Shown: positions 1 through 6,206 of the stretch, one piece after another
Layout of the letters: each line of letters begins with the position of its first letter
Numbering within the stretch: the first letter of the stretch is position 1
From: an uncultured Prevotella sp.
GTDB lineage: Bacteria; Bacteroidota; Bacteroidia; Bacteroidales; Bacteroidaceae
Assembly: GCA_900541335.1 (NCBI GenBank)
Contig: UQJC01000048.1
Location: 1-15,782 of the forward strand
Direction of reading: 5' to 3'
DNA length: 15,782 nucleotides
Translations under genes and position numbers: made by a program
The notes under the pieces: generated by a model
Told to the model about the DNA's origin: nothing
What the model saw: only the letters and a program-made list of their open reading frames with translations
Database searches by the model: none

Positions 1-1
1 T

Positions 2-571
2 AAGAAACCTCTGCGCGTTATCCTGAACGGTCTTGGCAAGGATGCTGCACAGATCATTTCCAGAATCAACGGCTTTACTTATGTAGAGACTGAGATGAAC
101 TATTACACCGGCGAGCTGAAGGAAGTATTCCGGAAATCTTATTCCGAAGGCCTTCGTTCCAAGGTTAACTGCTACGGCGCAAACGACGTAACAGAAGGTG
201 TTGCAATCATGTGGAAAGAGGGCGTAGACGTTTCCATTACCGGTAACTCCACCAACCCGACCAGATTCCAGCATCCTGTTGCAGGTACCTACAAGAAGGA
301 ATGTGTAGAGAAGGGCAAAAAGTACTTCTCCGTAGCTTCCGGCGGCGGTACCGGCCGTACCCTGCATCCCGATAACATGGCTGCAGGTCCCGCTTCTTAT
401 GGTATGACTGATACGTTGGGTCGTATGCACTCTGACGCTCAGTTTGCAGGTTCTTCTTCAGTTCCCGCACACGTAGAAATGATGGGCTTCCTCGGTATCG
501 GTAACAACCCGATGGTAGGTTGCTCTGTTGCTTGTGCTGTGAAGGTTGACCTCGCTTTGAACAAGAAGTAA
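2..571 (+). CDS. GGGtGRT family protein, C-terminal part (5' end outside window)
   Basis: The reading frame is open from base 2 to the TAA at 569-571, so about 189 C-terminal residues of a longer protein are present; the family is normally about 330 residues as I recall it. It carries the diagnostic glycine-rich motif GGGTGRTLHPDN, encoded from about 341, which gives the GGGtGRT family its name. The flanking conserved stretches KPLRVILNGLGKDAAQ, NSTNPTRFQHPVAGTY and AHVEMMGFLGIGNNP match my memory of Bacteroidales homologues closely. The protein has no signal peptide or membrane segment in the visible part and is probably cytosolic. Its biochemical function is not established. Codon use is that of a well expressed gene. 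An internal ATG at 95 is not the start, because conserved family sequence continues upstream of it to the window edge. Confidence 0.9.
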   Translation, partial: KKPLRVILNGLGKDAAQIISRINGFTYVETEMNYYTGELKEVFRKSYSEGLRSKVNCYGANDVTEGVAIMWKEGVDVSITGNSTNPTRFQHPVAGTYKKECVEKGKKYFSVASGGGTGRTLHPDNMAAGPASYGMTDTLGRMHSDAQFAGSSSVPAHVEMMGFLGIGNNPMVGCSVACAVKVDLALNKK

Positions 572-625
572 TTCAACTCTGTAAGCAAGGTTTGGGTGTA
601 ATCCCAATGCTTTAGATATTTAGAT

Positions 626-660
626 AAGTCCTCGCAAAGGTTTTTCCTTTGTGGGGACTT
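626..660 (+). terminator. Stem-loop after the GGGtGRT gene, probable terminator
   Basis: Arms 626-640 and 646-660 pair over all 15 positions, with a few G-U wobbles, around a TTTTT loop. The hairpin lies 55 bases after the stop codon. The tail (GTTGCGTTAT) is only mildly T-rich, so it could be a weak terminator or an mRNA 3'-end stabiliser. Confidence 0.6.
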
Positions 661-697
661 GTTGCGTTATAGCGAGGGTAAAGGAACGAGTTAGTGT

Positions 698-733
698 GTG
701 GAGGGACATTCAATATAAAAGGGGTGGAGGGAC
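698..733. repeat. Short direct repeat GTGGAGGGAC, two copies
   Basis: GTGGAGGGAC occurs at 698-707 and again at 724-733, 26 bases apart, in the long non-coding stretch after the first gene. No function can be assigned; the spacing is too regular to dismiss and too short to interpret. Confidence 0.4.
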
Positions 734-776
734 TCTCTATGCACACAGACTATCAAAGAGAGGAAATATGATATGA

Positions 777-932
777 TACATTCGAACCAGCTCTTGGTAT
801 ATTTTAATTCATTGATGTACATTCGAACCTGCTCACGTATGCATGAACCCCGGAGGAGTGATAGCGACTTAGCCCGGGGGGAAGCGGAGCGAAACCCTGG
901 GTAACCAAACGGCCATTCAAATACATTCGAAG
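777..932. repeat. Three direct copies of TACATTCGAA
   Basis: TACATTCGAA is found at 777-786, 818-827 and 922-931. The first two copies extend to TACATTCGAACC-N-GCTC (777-793 and 818-834). The core contains the palindrome TTCGAA. The third copy abuts the GC-rich inverted-repeat element. These could be insertion-target remnants, protein-binding sites, or parts of a degenerate dispersed repeat. Confidence 0.55.
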
Positions 933-1136
933 CCCGGAGGGGTGGCAGCAAATTACACCAAAGGGAAACAGGGAGATTTCGTTCGATGCGGATTCGTTTG
1001 GGCTGCCACCCCTCCAGGGGGGCGATGCAAATTAAAGATCGTAATCACTCTTACCTAGGGTTCCGCTTCGCTCCATCCTAGCCTAAGTCCCTTTCACCCC
1101 TTCGGGATTCTCCTCTATGAGTTGGCTATCATCGGG
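849..1136. repeat. Nested inverted-repeat (palindromic) element in a long intergenic region
   Basis: Three pairs of arms are nested. The inner arms 933-949 and 1002-1019 pair over 17 bases with one bulged A; GGAGGGGTGGCAGC is perfect. The middle arms 871-902 and 1053-1084 match at 23 of 32 positions in inverted orientation. Each also forms its own hairpin, 873-879 with 895-901 in the left arm. The outer arms 849-865 and 1125-1136 share TGATAGC and CCCG. In addition 849-865 is a degraded direct copy of 933-949 (CCCGGAGGRGTGRYAGC). No convincing protein is encoded on either strand. This resembles GC-rich dispersed intergenic palindromes of the phylum, from memory and unverified. The rest of 572-1258 holds only the short repeats and hairpins listed separately. 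Confidence 0.65.
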
Positions 1137-1211
1137 TGAGCCCAATGAAGGAGCATGGGGTGATTTTGTCTGCCATCCTATCAATACATTGCACATTATG
1201 CGGATAACCTG

Positions 1212-1249
1212 CCTAAATGCTAACTGAACATAATATAAGGCATTTTAGG
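1212..1249. other. Hairpin just upstream of the DUF2520 promoter
   Basis: CCTAAATGC (1212-1220) pairs with GCATTTTAGG (1240-1249) with one bulged base and a 19-base AT-rich loop. It ends nine bases before the -33 element of the next promoter. It could be a remnant of upstream termination or a binding site; there is no T-run. Confidence 0.35.
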
Positions 1250-1258
1250 GATGATATT

Positions 1259-1289
1259 TTTGTTCACTACATTGAAAAATGTAACTTTG
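1259..1289 (+). promoter_or_regulatory. Bacteroidetes-type promoter for the DUF2520-kdsC cluster
   Basis: TTTG at 1259-1262, a 19-base spacer and TAACTTTG at 1282-1289 match the Bacteroidetes sigma factor consensus TTTG-N19-TAnnTTTG exactly. Transcription should begin near 1296, giving a leader of about 100 bases before the ATG at 1400. Confidence 0.8.
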
Positions 1290-1399
1290 CTCCCAAATCT
1301 TTCCAAGTAGAGAGGGCAAAATAACTACTTAGTAATCCTGCCAAGTTGTGTAGGACGAATGGTGCCTTATTGGTATACTTGGACATTTATCAACTCATT

Positions 1400-2206
1400 A
1401 TGAGACATATAAGTCTACGCGTTTGTTTGATAGGAGCAGGTAATGTGGCCACCCATTTGGGTGCGGCGCTTCGTCAGGCATCGTGTCAGATTGTGGGAGT
1501 TTACAGTCGGACTTATTCCCATGCTGCGCAACTGGCGCAACAATTGGTTTGTAACTATCCGTTTGATGTGATTGAGCAACTGCCAGTGGCTGACATTTAT
1601 CTCTTTGCAGTCAAAGATGATGTGTTGCCTTCGTTAGTAAAGTTGGTGGCACAATGCAAGGAATCAGCTGGTGCGTTGTTTATTCATACAGCGGGTAGTG
1701 TGCCCCTTGCTGTTCTGTCTGAGCAGGTGGGGCGTGCCGCTGTGCTTTATCCGATGCAGACATTTAGCAAACAGCGTGCTGTTTCGTTTGCGCACCTTCC
1801 GCTTTTTATCGAGGCTTCTACGACAGAGGCCTTGGCAGTGGTCAGGGAGTTAGCTTCTTCTCTTTCCGATCAGGTTACGGAACTGACTTCCGAACAGCGC
1901 AAAATGTTGCATTTGGCTGCAGTCTTTGCCTGCAATTTCAGTAACCATTGTTATGCACTGGCGGCTGAGCTGTTGGCCAAGGAACACATAAACCCCGACT
2001 GCTTGTTGTCGCTCATTGACGAAACGGCGCAGAAGGTGCATGAAATGCCTGCTGTGTCTGCTCAGACAGGGCCTGCCGTGAGGTGGGACGAGTCTGTAAT
2101 GGCTCGCCATCTTGAGTTGCTTCAGGATAATCCTGCTCTTCAGCAGGTCTATCAAGTATTGAGTAAAAGTATCCATCAGCTTCATCATGATTCCATACGA
2201 TCTTAA
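1400..2206 (+). CDS. Rossmann-fold/DUF2520 domain protein (putative NAD(P)-binding oxidoreductase)
   Basis: A 268-residue protein with an N-terminal nucleotide-binding fold: the beta strand RVCLIGAGNVATHL carries the GxGxxA motif at residues 12-17. The middle part (VLYPMQTFSKQ) and helical C-terminal half match the DUF2520 family, which resembles ketopantoate and pyrroline-carboxylate reductases in layout. The substrate is unknown. The frame is open back to a TTG at 1346, but the ATG at 1400 places the first beta strand at the usual distance from the start, so I chose it. There is no signal peptide, so it should be cytosolic. Its stop overlaps the start of the kdsC-like gene by 20 bases, implying translational coupling. 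Family assignment is firm; function is inference. Confidence 0.85.
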   Translation: MRHISLRVCLIGAGNVATHLGAALRQASCQIVGVYSRTYSHAAQLAQQLVCNYPFDVIEQLPVADIYLFAVKDDVLPSLVKLVAQCKESAGALFIHTAGSVPLAVLSEQVGRAAVLYPMQTFSKQRAVSFAHLPLFIEASTTEALAVVRELASSLSDQVTELTSEQRKMLHLAAVFACNFSNHCYALAAELLAKEHINPDCLLSLIDETAQKVHEMPAVSAQTGPAVRWDESVMARHLELLQDNPALQQVYQVLSKSIHQLHHDSIRS

Positions 2207-2705
2207 GAAAATACGAGCCATTGCGCTGGATGTAGACGGTGTGTTGAGCACGAATCTGGTATTGCTCTCAGAAGATGGTCAACCGCAGCGTACGGCGAAT
2301 ATTAAAGATGGCTATGCGTTACAATTGGCTGTGAAATGTGGTTTGCAACTGGCTGTCATTACCGGTGGTAAGAGTCCGGCGGTCCATACCCGCTATACGG
2401 CGTTGGGTTTGCAGGATGTTTATATGGGTGTGGCTGTCAAGATTGAGCGGTTTAACGCTTGGATGACTGAACATCAGTTGCTTCCCGAAGAAGTCATTTA
2501 CATGGGTGACGACATTCCAGACTATGAAGTGATGCGCCTTTGTGGTTGCCCTTGTTGTCCGGCTGATGCCGCTGACGAAATCAAGTCTGTATCGCTTTAT
2601 GTCAGTCCGCATGCGGGTGGCATGGGGTGTGTACGTGACGTGGTTGAACAGGTGTTGCGTGCCCAAGGCAAATGGATGGCTAATGCAGAGGCATTTGGCT
2701 GGTAA
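2187..2705 (+). CDS. kdsC: KdsC-like HAD phosphatase (3-deoxy-D-manno-octulosonate 8-phosphate phosphatase family)
   Basis: A 172-residue HAD hydrolase with no cap domain, the usual size of KDO-8-phosphate phosphatases. HAD motif I is DVDG at 15-18, with nucleophile Asp15 and acid/base Asp17. Motif II is ITGG at 58-61. Lys85 lies in the VKIER segment. Motif IV is GDDIPD at 107-112, binding magnesium. KdsC removes phosphate from KDO-8-P in the pathway to the inner core of lipopolysaccharide, in the cytosol. The ATG at 2187 lies inside the end of the DUF2520 gene, so the two are co-expressed. Some members of this C0-type HAD family act on other sugar phosphates, so the exact substrate is probable rather than proven. 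Positions 2706-2882, after the stop, hold no clear terminator or promoter. Confidence 0.85.
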   Translation: MIPYDLKKIRAIALDVDGVLSTNLVLLSEDGQPQRTANIKDGYALQLAVKCGLQLAVITGGKSPAVHTRYTALGLQDVYMGVAVKIERFNAWMTEHQLLPEEVIYMGDDIPDYEVMRLCGCPCCPADAADEIKSVSLYVSPHAGGMGCVRDVVEQVLRAQGKWMANAEAFGW

Positions 2706-2882
2706 TATTGTTATTTAGTGTGTTTGTACGCAGGCGGTGAAAGACTGTCTGCTTATGTTTTTAATAATCCCGTTCTTGAAAGTACGATGTTTCGTCAAGC
2801 TCCTGTCAACCTGTATTTGAGGGTGCTTTGCTGATCGAATGAATTTGCTTCTATTGAACCTTATCATATACCCATCAATCCT

Positions 2883-3464
2883 ATGCTTGAAAATCTGAAA
2901 AAATACCAGGTAGTTCTTGCCAGTAATTCACCCCGTCGCAGGGAGTTGCTCCAACGCTTAGGTGTTGACTTTAAAGTGCGCACCTTGTTTGGTATCGATG
3001 AGACTTTCCCTTCTTCCTTGAAAGGGGAGGATATTGTACGCTACATTTCGCGCAATAAGGCGAAGGCGTATCGTACTTCGATGGCACCAAACGAATTACT
3101 TATAACGGCTGATACCATCGTTTATTTGGATGGTGACGTACTGGGAAAACCGCGTACGGCGGAGGAAGCAAAGAGTATGCTTCGCCGACTTTCCGGTAAG
3201 ATTCATCAGGTAATTACGGGTGTGACGATTCTGACGATGGACCGTATGGAAAACTTTGCGGTGACGAGTCAGGTTACTTTCTTCCATTTGACTGATGAGG
3301 AAATCAATTACTACGTAGACAACTATTTGCCGTTTGACAAAGCTGGTTCGTATGGTATTCAAGAATGGATTGGCTTGATTGCGGTAGAAGATTTGCGTGG
3401 TAGTTACTATAACGTGATTGGCTTGCCTGTTCAACAGCTTTATCAGAAACTGAAGCAGTTTTAA
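2883..3464 (+). CDS. maf: Maf-family nucleotide pyrophosphatase (dTTP/UTP type)
   Basis: A 193-residue cytosolic protein of standard Maf length. The nucleotide-binding motif ASNSPRR is at residues 13-19, the catalytic Asp77 sits in TADTIV, and LGKP follows at 87-90. The segment FDKAGSYGIQ is characteristic of the YhdE-like subgroup, which hydrolyses dTTP and UTP to monophosphates, rather than the 7-methyl-GTP subgroup. The role is nucleotide-pool sanitation; the older name 'septum formation protein' comes from overexpression effects in Bacillus. It follows the kdsC-like gene by 177 bases in the same direction. A DUF2520-kdsC-maf order is, from memory, common in Bacteroidales. I found no strong promoter of its own, so it may be read from 1259. 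Confidence 0.92.
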   Translation: MLENLKKYQVVLASNSPRRRELLQRLGVDFKVRTLFGIDETFPSSLKGEDIVRYISRNKAKAYRTSMAPNELLITADTIVYLDGDVLGKPRTAEEAKSMLRRLSGKIHQVITGVTILTMDRMENFAVTSQVTFFHLTDEEINYYVDNYLPFDKAGSYGIQEWIGLIAVEDLRGSYYNVIGLPVQQLYQKLKQF

Positions 3465-3554
3465 TTTGTTTCTAATAGGTGGAGGTAATAGTTTGTTCTG
3501 ATTTTTCCCTCTAAGCCTGGTTAGAATAGGCTCGAAGTCTGTATAGTAAGCTGC

Positions 3555-3586
3555 TTGATATTATGGTAGCTTGCTGAATATATTTG
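3555..3586 (+). promoter_or_regulatory. Candidate promoter for the yciO-like gene
   Basis: TATATTTG at 3579-3586 is a perfect TAnnTTTG box, with TTG at 3555-3557 and a 21-base spacer, slightly longer than ideal. The predicted start site near 3593 is only a few bases before the ATG at 3598, which would give an almost leaderless mRNA. This makes the site attractive but uncertain. Confidence 0.4.
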
Positions 3587-3597
3587 AGGATTTCGTT

Positions 3598-4209
3598 ATG
3601 TTGAAGCTTTTCCCGAAAAACAATCCGGTAGACCGTTTGCAAGAGGTCGTGCGTATCTTGGAAGACGGAGGTGTAGTGGTTTATCCTACGGGGACAACTT
3701 ATGCTTTAGGCTGTCATGCACTCAAAGAGCGTGCCGTGGAACGTATTTGTCGATTGCGCGGTATTGACCCGGCAACACATCCGTTGTCGGTCATTTGTTA
3801 TGATATGAGTGCCATCAGTGAGTATGCGCATATTTCGACGCCTGTTTATAAGGTCATGAAACGCAATCTACCGGGGGCATTTACGTTTATCTTACGCGGC
3901 AAAAATAAGTTGCCTAAGATATTCCGTACAAAAAAGAATGGTGAAATTGGTATCCGTATGCCAGAGTCTTCTATCTTGCGTGATGTGATGGACTTGCTCG
4001 GAGCTCCGTTGATGACAGCTTCTTTGCCGCAGTTAGGGGAAGGAGAAAGAGAGTTTCAGCTTGATCCGGAACTGATAGAAGAAGCCTTGGGTAACCAAGT
4101 TGACTTGGTTATCGATGGGGGTATGGGTACAGAAGGTATGTCCACTATAGTTAGTTGCCAGGACGATGAAATCGAAATCGTGCGTCAGGGTGACGGCATT
4201 TTAATCTAA
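3598..4209 (+). CDS. YciO-type Sua5/YrdC domain protein (putative threonylcarbamoyl-AMP synthase paralogue)
   Basis: A 203-residue single-domain protein, without the extra C-terminal Sua5 domain. Family landmarks in order are VVYPTGTTYALGC, ERICRLRGIDP, HPLSVICYDMS, LPGAFTFILRG, IGIRMP, TASLP and the C-terminal VDLVIDGG. The pattern YALGC and CRxR places it closer to E. coli YciO than to YrdC/TsaC, so a weaker role in tRNA t6A synthesis or a distinct role is possible. One oddity is that the strongly conserved acidic residue of the PTDT/PTDS motif is Gly here (codon GGG). The ATG at 3598 was chosen over an upstream TTG at 3571 because MLKLFPKNN matches the family N-terminus. It is followed after 11 bases by a lipoprotein gene. 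Confidence 0.85.
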   Translation: MLKLFPKNNPVDRLQEVVRILEDGGVVVYPTGTTYALGCHALKERAVERICRLRGIDPATHPLSVICYDMSAISEYAHISTPVYKVMKRNLPGAFTFILRGKNKLPKIFRTKKNGEIGIRMPESSILRDVMDLLGAPLMTASLPQLGEGEREFQLDPELIEEALGNQVDLVIDGGMGTEGMSTIVSCQDDEIEIVRQGDGILI

Positions 4210-4220
4210 GCGTAAAATCG

Positions 4221-4733
4221 ATGAAGAAAATACTTTGGGGTGTATTGCCCTTGATGATTATGGCGGGAAGTATCGCTTCCTGTAGCGATGATGATAACGA
4301 ATATCGTTCGGAGCCTCCTTTGTTGAGTGACCTTTCTGTCAAGGTTCTTCAACAACCGGCTAGCTCGGAGATTCATGTGGGTGATCGGGTGGTAGTGACG
4401 GCTGAACAAAGTAAGAAGGGACGTTTGCTGAATGCCACGACTTACGGTTGGTCTTCTACACCGACAGTTGCTCACCGTTTTACAAAGTCGGTAATTTATG
4501 ATAAGCAACCGGTTAATCCGACTGATACGGTAGTCTTCGATAAGCCTGGTCAGTACACGTTGCGTTTCGAAGGAAAATACAATGCTTCGGGCAATACGCA
4601 TGTATGGTCGAATAAGCATGGTGTGACGTTTACGCAGGATTTTGCGTCGGGTGATGGTCGTGTGACTTACCAGACAGGTAGCTTGATTTATTTCAAGGTT
4701 ATTGCTACGAAGCAGGTGACGGTATTGCCGTAA
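4221..4733 (+). CDS. Small surface-exposed lipoprotein, function unknown
   Basis: A 170-residue protein with a type II signal peptide: MKK, a hydrophobic stretch to residue 20, and the lipobox IAS-Cys21. The residues after the cysteine, SDDDNE, match the acidic Bacteroidetes lipoprotein export signal, so the mature protein is probably displayed on the cell surface. The remainder is rich in beta-prone segments (VHVGD-like turns, VVVTAEQ, GQYTLRFEG), suggesting one Ig-like or PKD-like sandwich. I recognise no catalytic motif. It starts 11 bases after the YciO-like gene and is probably co-transcribed with it, although a functional link is not obvious. Transcription ends at the hairpin 4839-4886. 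Confidence 0.75.
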   Translation: MKKILWGVLPLMIMAGSIASCSDDDNEYRSEPPLLSDLSVKVLQQPASSEIHVGDRVVVTAEQSKKGRLLNATTYGWSSTPTVAHRFTKSVIYDKQPVNPTDTVVFDKPGQYTLRFEGKYNASGNTHVWSNKHGVTFTQDFASGDGRVTYQTGSLIYFKVIATKQVTVLP

Positions 4734-4838
4734 GTGCTTTCTTTACCTCGTAAGGTTAAGAGGTGTATCATACGAAGAAGGGTAGGGCTGATACCGATAC
4801 CCAACAGCAGACTGATTCCAGAATTGGGGTCAGTTGGA

Positions 4839-4886
4839 AAAGATAAAAGGTAGACATTCCGTGTGGGATGTCTACCTTTTATCTTT
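4839..4886. terminator. Bidirectional terminator between convergent genes
   Basis: A 22-base-pair stem, 4839-4860 with 4865-4886 and one T-G wobble, closes on a GTGT loop. The GC-richer core (GGTAGACA...) is flanked by an A-rich left arm and a T-rich right arm (TTTTATCTTT). On either strand the core hairpin is therefore followed by a U-tract. It lies between the lipoprotein gene and the convergent TPR gene and should stop both. Confidence 0.88.
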
Positions 4887-4980
4887 CTTGTGTAGAATGA
4901 ACTTCAATGCCTTGTCCTATAAGAGACGATGCACAAGGACTGGTGCTCATCTGTCACATGGCTTTATGAATGAGAGGTGA

Positions 4981-5934
4981 TTAGATGGAGAAGCCATAGG
5001 GATTCATGCTACGGTATCTGGCCTTCATTTCGTTTTCAACATTGGTATATTGACCGTCTAATTCCGCTGCCTTTTCTGGAGCTAATTCGAGGGAGTGTTT
5101 CAAGTCTTCAGCAGCTCCGACGTCATCCTTCAGATGATGTTTAACAGCTCCACGTGCTTTGTAGACATCAGCGAAATCTGGGCGGAGGTCGATGGCTTCA
5201 TTATAGAGTGTGAGTGCTTTATCCCACAAAGAGCATTGGCAGTAAATCGCTCCCAGTAACAATACGGCTTCACCCTGGAAAGGGTTTAATTCCAGTAATT
5301 TCTCTAAGTCTTTTTGTGCTTCTTCCCATCGTTCCAAAGCTGTGCAGATTTGTGCATGGAGCAATAAGTAATCTTCATGTTCGGGTTGTGCCTGAATCAG
5401 GGCATTGGTATCCTGTAAAGCTTCATTCCATTGTCCCATGCCAGATAAGATACGAGCGCGAAGCAGTAAGGCGCGTTCGTAGTCGGGACGGAGGGTAAGA
5501 CATTGCGTAAGGAAGGCGATGGCAGGGAAGGGTTGGTCTAAGCCTTGTTCTGCCTCCGCTGCTAAATAAAGTACGCGAGGTTCTTCGGGGTGTTGGGTGA
5601 GTAACGTGCGACAGGTTTGTTGCTCGTCTGCATAGAGTTTCAAGTCACCTTGAGTTTGTGCGAGTAAGAGATGAAGCTCCAAATCTGTACTTTCCTTAGT
5701 CATTTCTTCCAATAAAGGAAGAGCCTCCTTTGGGTTTTCCATACGGAGGTAGACTTCGGCGAGTAAACCGAGTACGTGTTGGTCGCGCTGTCGCTCTAAT
5801 GCTGCTTGGAAACATTTGGCGGCATAAGGAAGTTCGCCCATCTGCAGGGCGCGCACGCCGTCATCGCGTAAGGTGTCGAATTTATTTTCTTCGGAAACTG
5901 TGCCGTTTCCGAAAATGGATGAAAAGATTCCCAT
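4981..5934 (-). CDS. Tetratricopeptide-repeat protein
   Basis: A 317-residue protein made almost wholly of helix-turn-helix repeats, about eight TPRs from roughly residue 20 to 295. Examples are the segments ending ...AAKCFQAALERQ, ...KEALPLLEEMTKE, ...NEALQDTNALIQAQP, ...EEAQKDLEKLLELNP, ...DKALTLYNEAIDLRP and ...GAAEDLKHSLELAP. The N-terminus (MGIFSSIFGNG) is short and not a good signal peptide, so the protein is probably cytosolic. It may act as a scaffold for protein-protein contacts; the partner cannot be inferred. It is a single-gene unit, convergent with the lipoprotein gene and divergent from the NlpC/P60 gene, with a promoter box at 5965-5972. Confidence 0.85.
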   Translation of the reverse strand: MGIFSSIFGNGTVSEENKFDTLRDDGVRALQMGELPYAAKCFQAALERQRDQHVLGLLAEVYLRMENPKEALPLLEEMTKESTDLELHLLLAQTQGDLKLYADEQQTCRTLLTQHPEEPRVLYLAAEAEQGLDQPFPAIAFLTQCLTLRPDYERALLLRARILSGMGQWNEALQDTNALIQAQPEHEDYLLLHAQICTALERWEEAQKDLEKLLELNPFQGEAVLLLGAIYCQCSLWDKALTLYNEAIDLRPDFADVYKARGAVKHHLKDDVGAAEDLKHSLELAPEKAAELDGQYTNVENEMKARYRSMNPYGFSI

Positions 5935-5964
5935 ATTCTAATCGTGTTGAATGTTTTATATGCG

Positions 5965-5972
5965 CAAAGGTA
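5965..5972 (-). promoter_or_regulatory. -7 box for the TPR gene
   Basis: Reading the minus strand, TACCTTTG (5972 down to 5965) matches TAnnTTTG about 30 bases upstream of the TPR start at 5934. No good TTTG lies 19-21 bases further upstream (CTGC is there instead), so only half of the promoter is convincing. Confidence 0.5.
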
Positions 5973-6065
5973 CAAAAAAGATGGGCTTGTTGCAGTTGGT
6001 AATCTTGTGCAGTGCCCGTAAACTGCAGGTAAACAGAAGGGTAGAAGGTAAACGAAGAATGGGGG

Positions 6066-6097
6066 TTCGGTTTTCAATTAGCAAAATAGTATCTTTG
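6066..6097 (+). promoter_or_regulatory. Candidate promoter for the NlpC/P60 gene
   Basis: TATCTTTG at 6090-6097 fits TAnnTTTG, with TTCG (one mismatch to TTTG) at 6066-6069 and a 20-base spacer. A second box, TACATTTG at 6114-6121, lacks a correctly placed -33 element. The predicted leader from the first site is about 100 bases. Confidence 0.55.
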
Positions 6098-6206
6098 CAC
6101 ATCGTTGATACATTACATTTGTATAGTGCGAGGGAGGGACGAGCTATTGTAAGTCTTCGTTTATAAATCCTTCTCTGTTCATCTACTTACATTTTCTAAA
6201 ACATAC

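Noticed and set aside
691..951. 86-residue open frame on the minus strand in the gap after the first gene
   Set aside because: It runs through the repeat region, has Ser/Arg/Leu-rich composition produced by the GC-rich palindromes, no promoter or ribosome site, and no recognisable domain.
1346..1399. TTG start extending the DUF2520 protein by 18 residues
   Set aside because: The extension is not family-like, while the ATG at 1400 places the nucleotide-binding strand at the normal distance from the N-terminus.
2812..2819. TGTATTTG as a promoter box for maf
   Set aside because: The second base differs from TAnnTTTG and no TTTG lies 19-21 bases upstream.
4206..4619. 137-residue minus-strand frame opposite the lipoprotein gene
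   Set aside because: It is an antisense shadow. The plus-strand frame has a signal peptide, a lipobox and an export signal, whereas this one has no coherent features.
4734..4838. Small palindromes such as ACCT-CGTA-AGGT after the lipoprotein gene
   Set aside because: Very short arms without a T-run; the long stem at 4839-4886 explains termination better.
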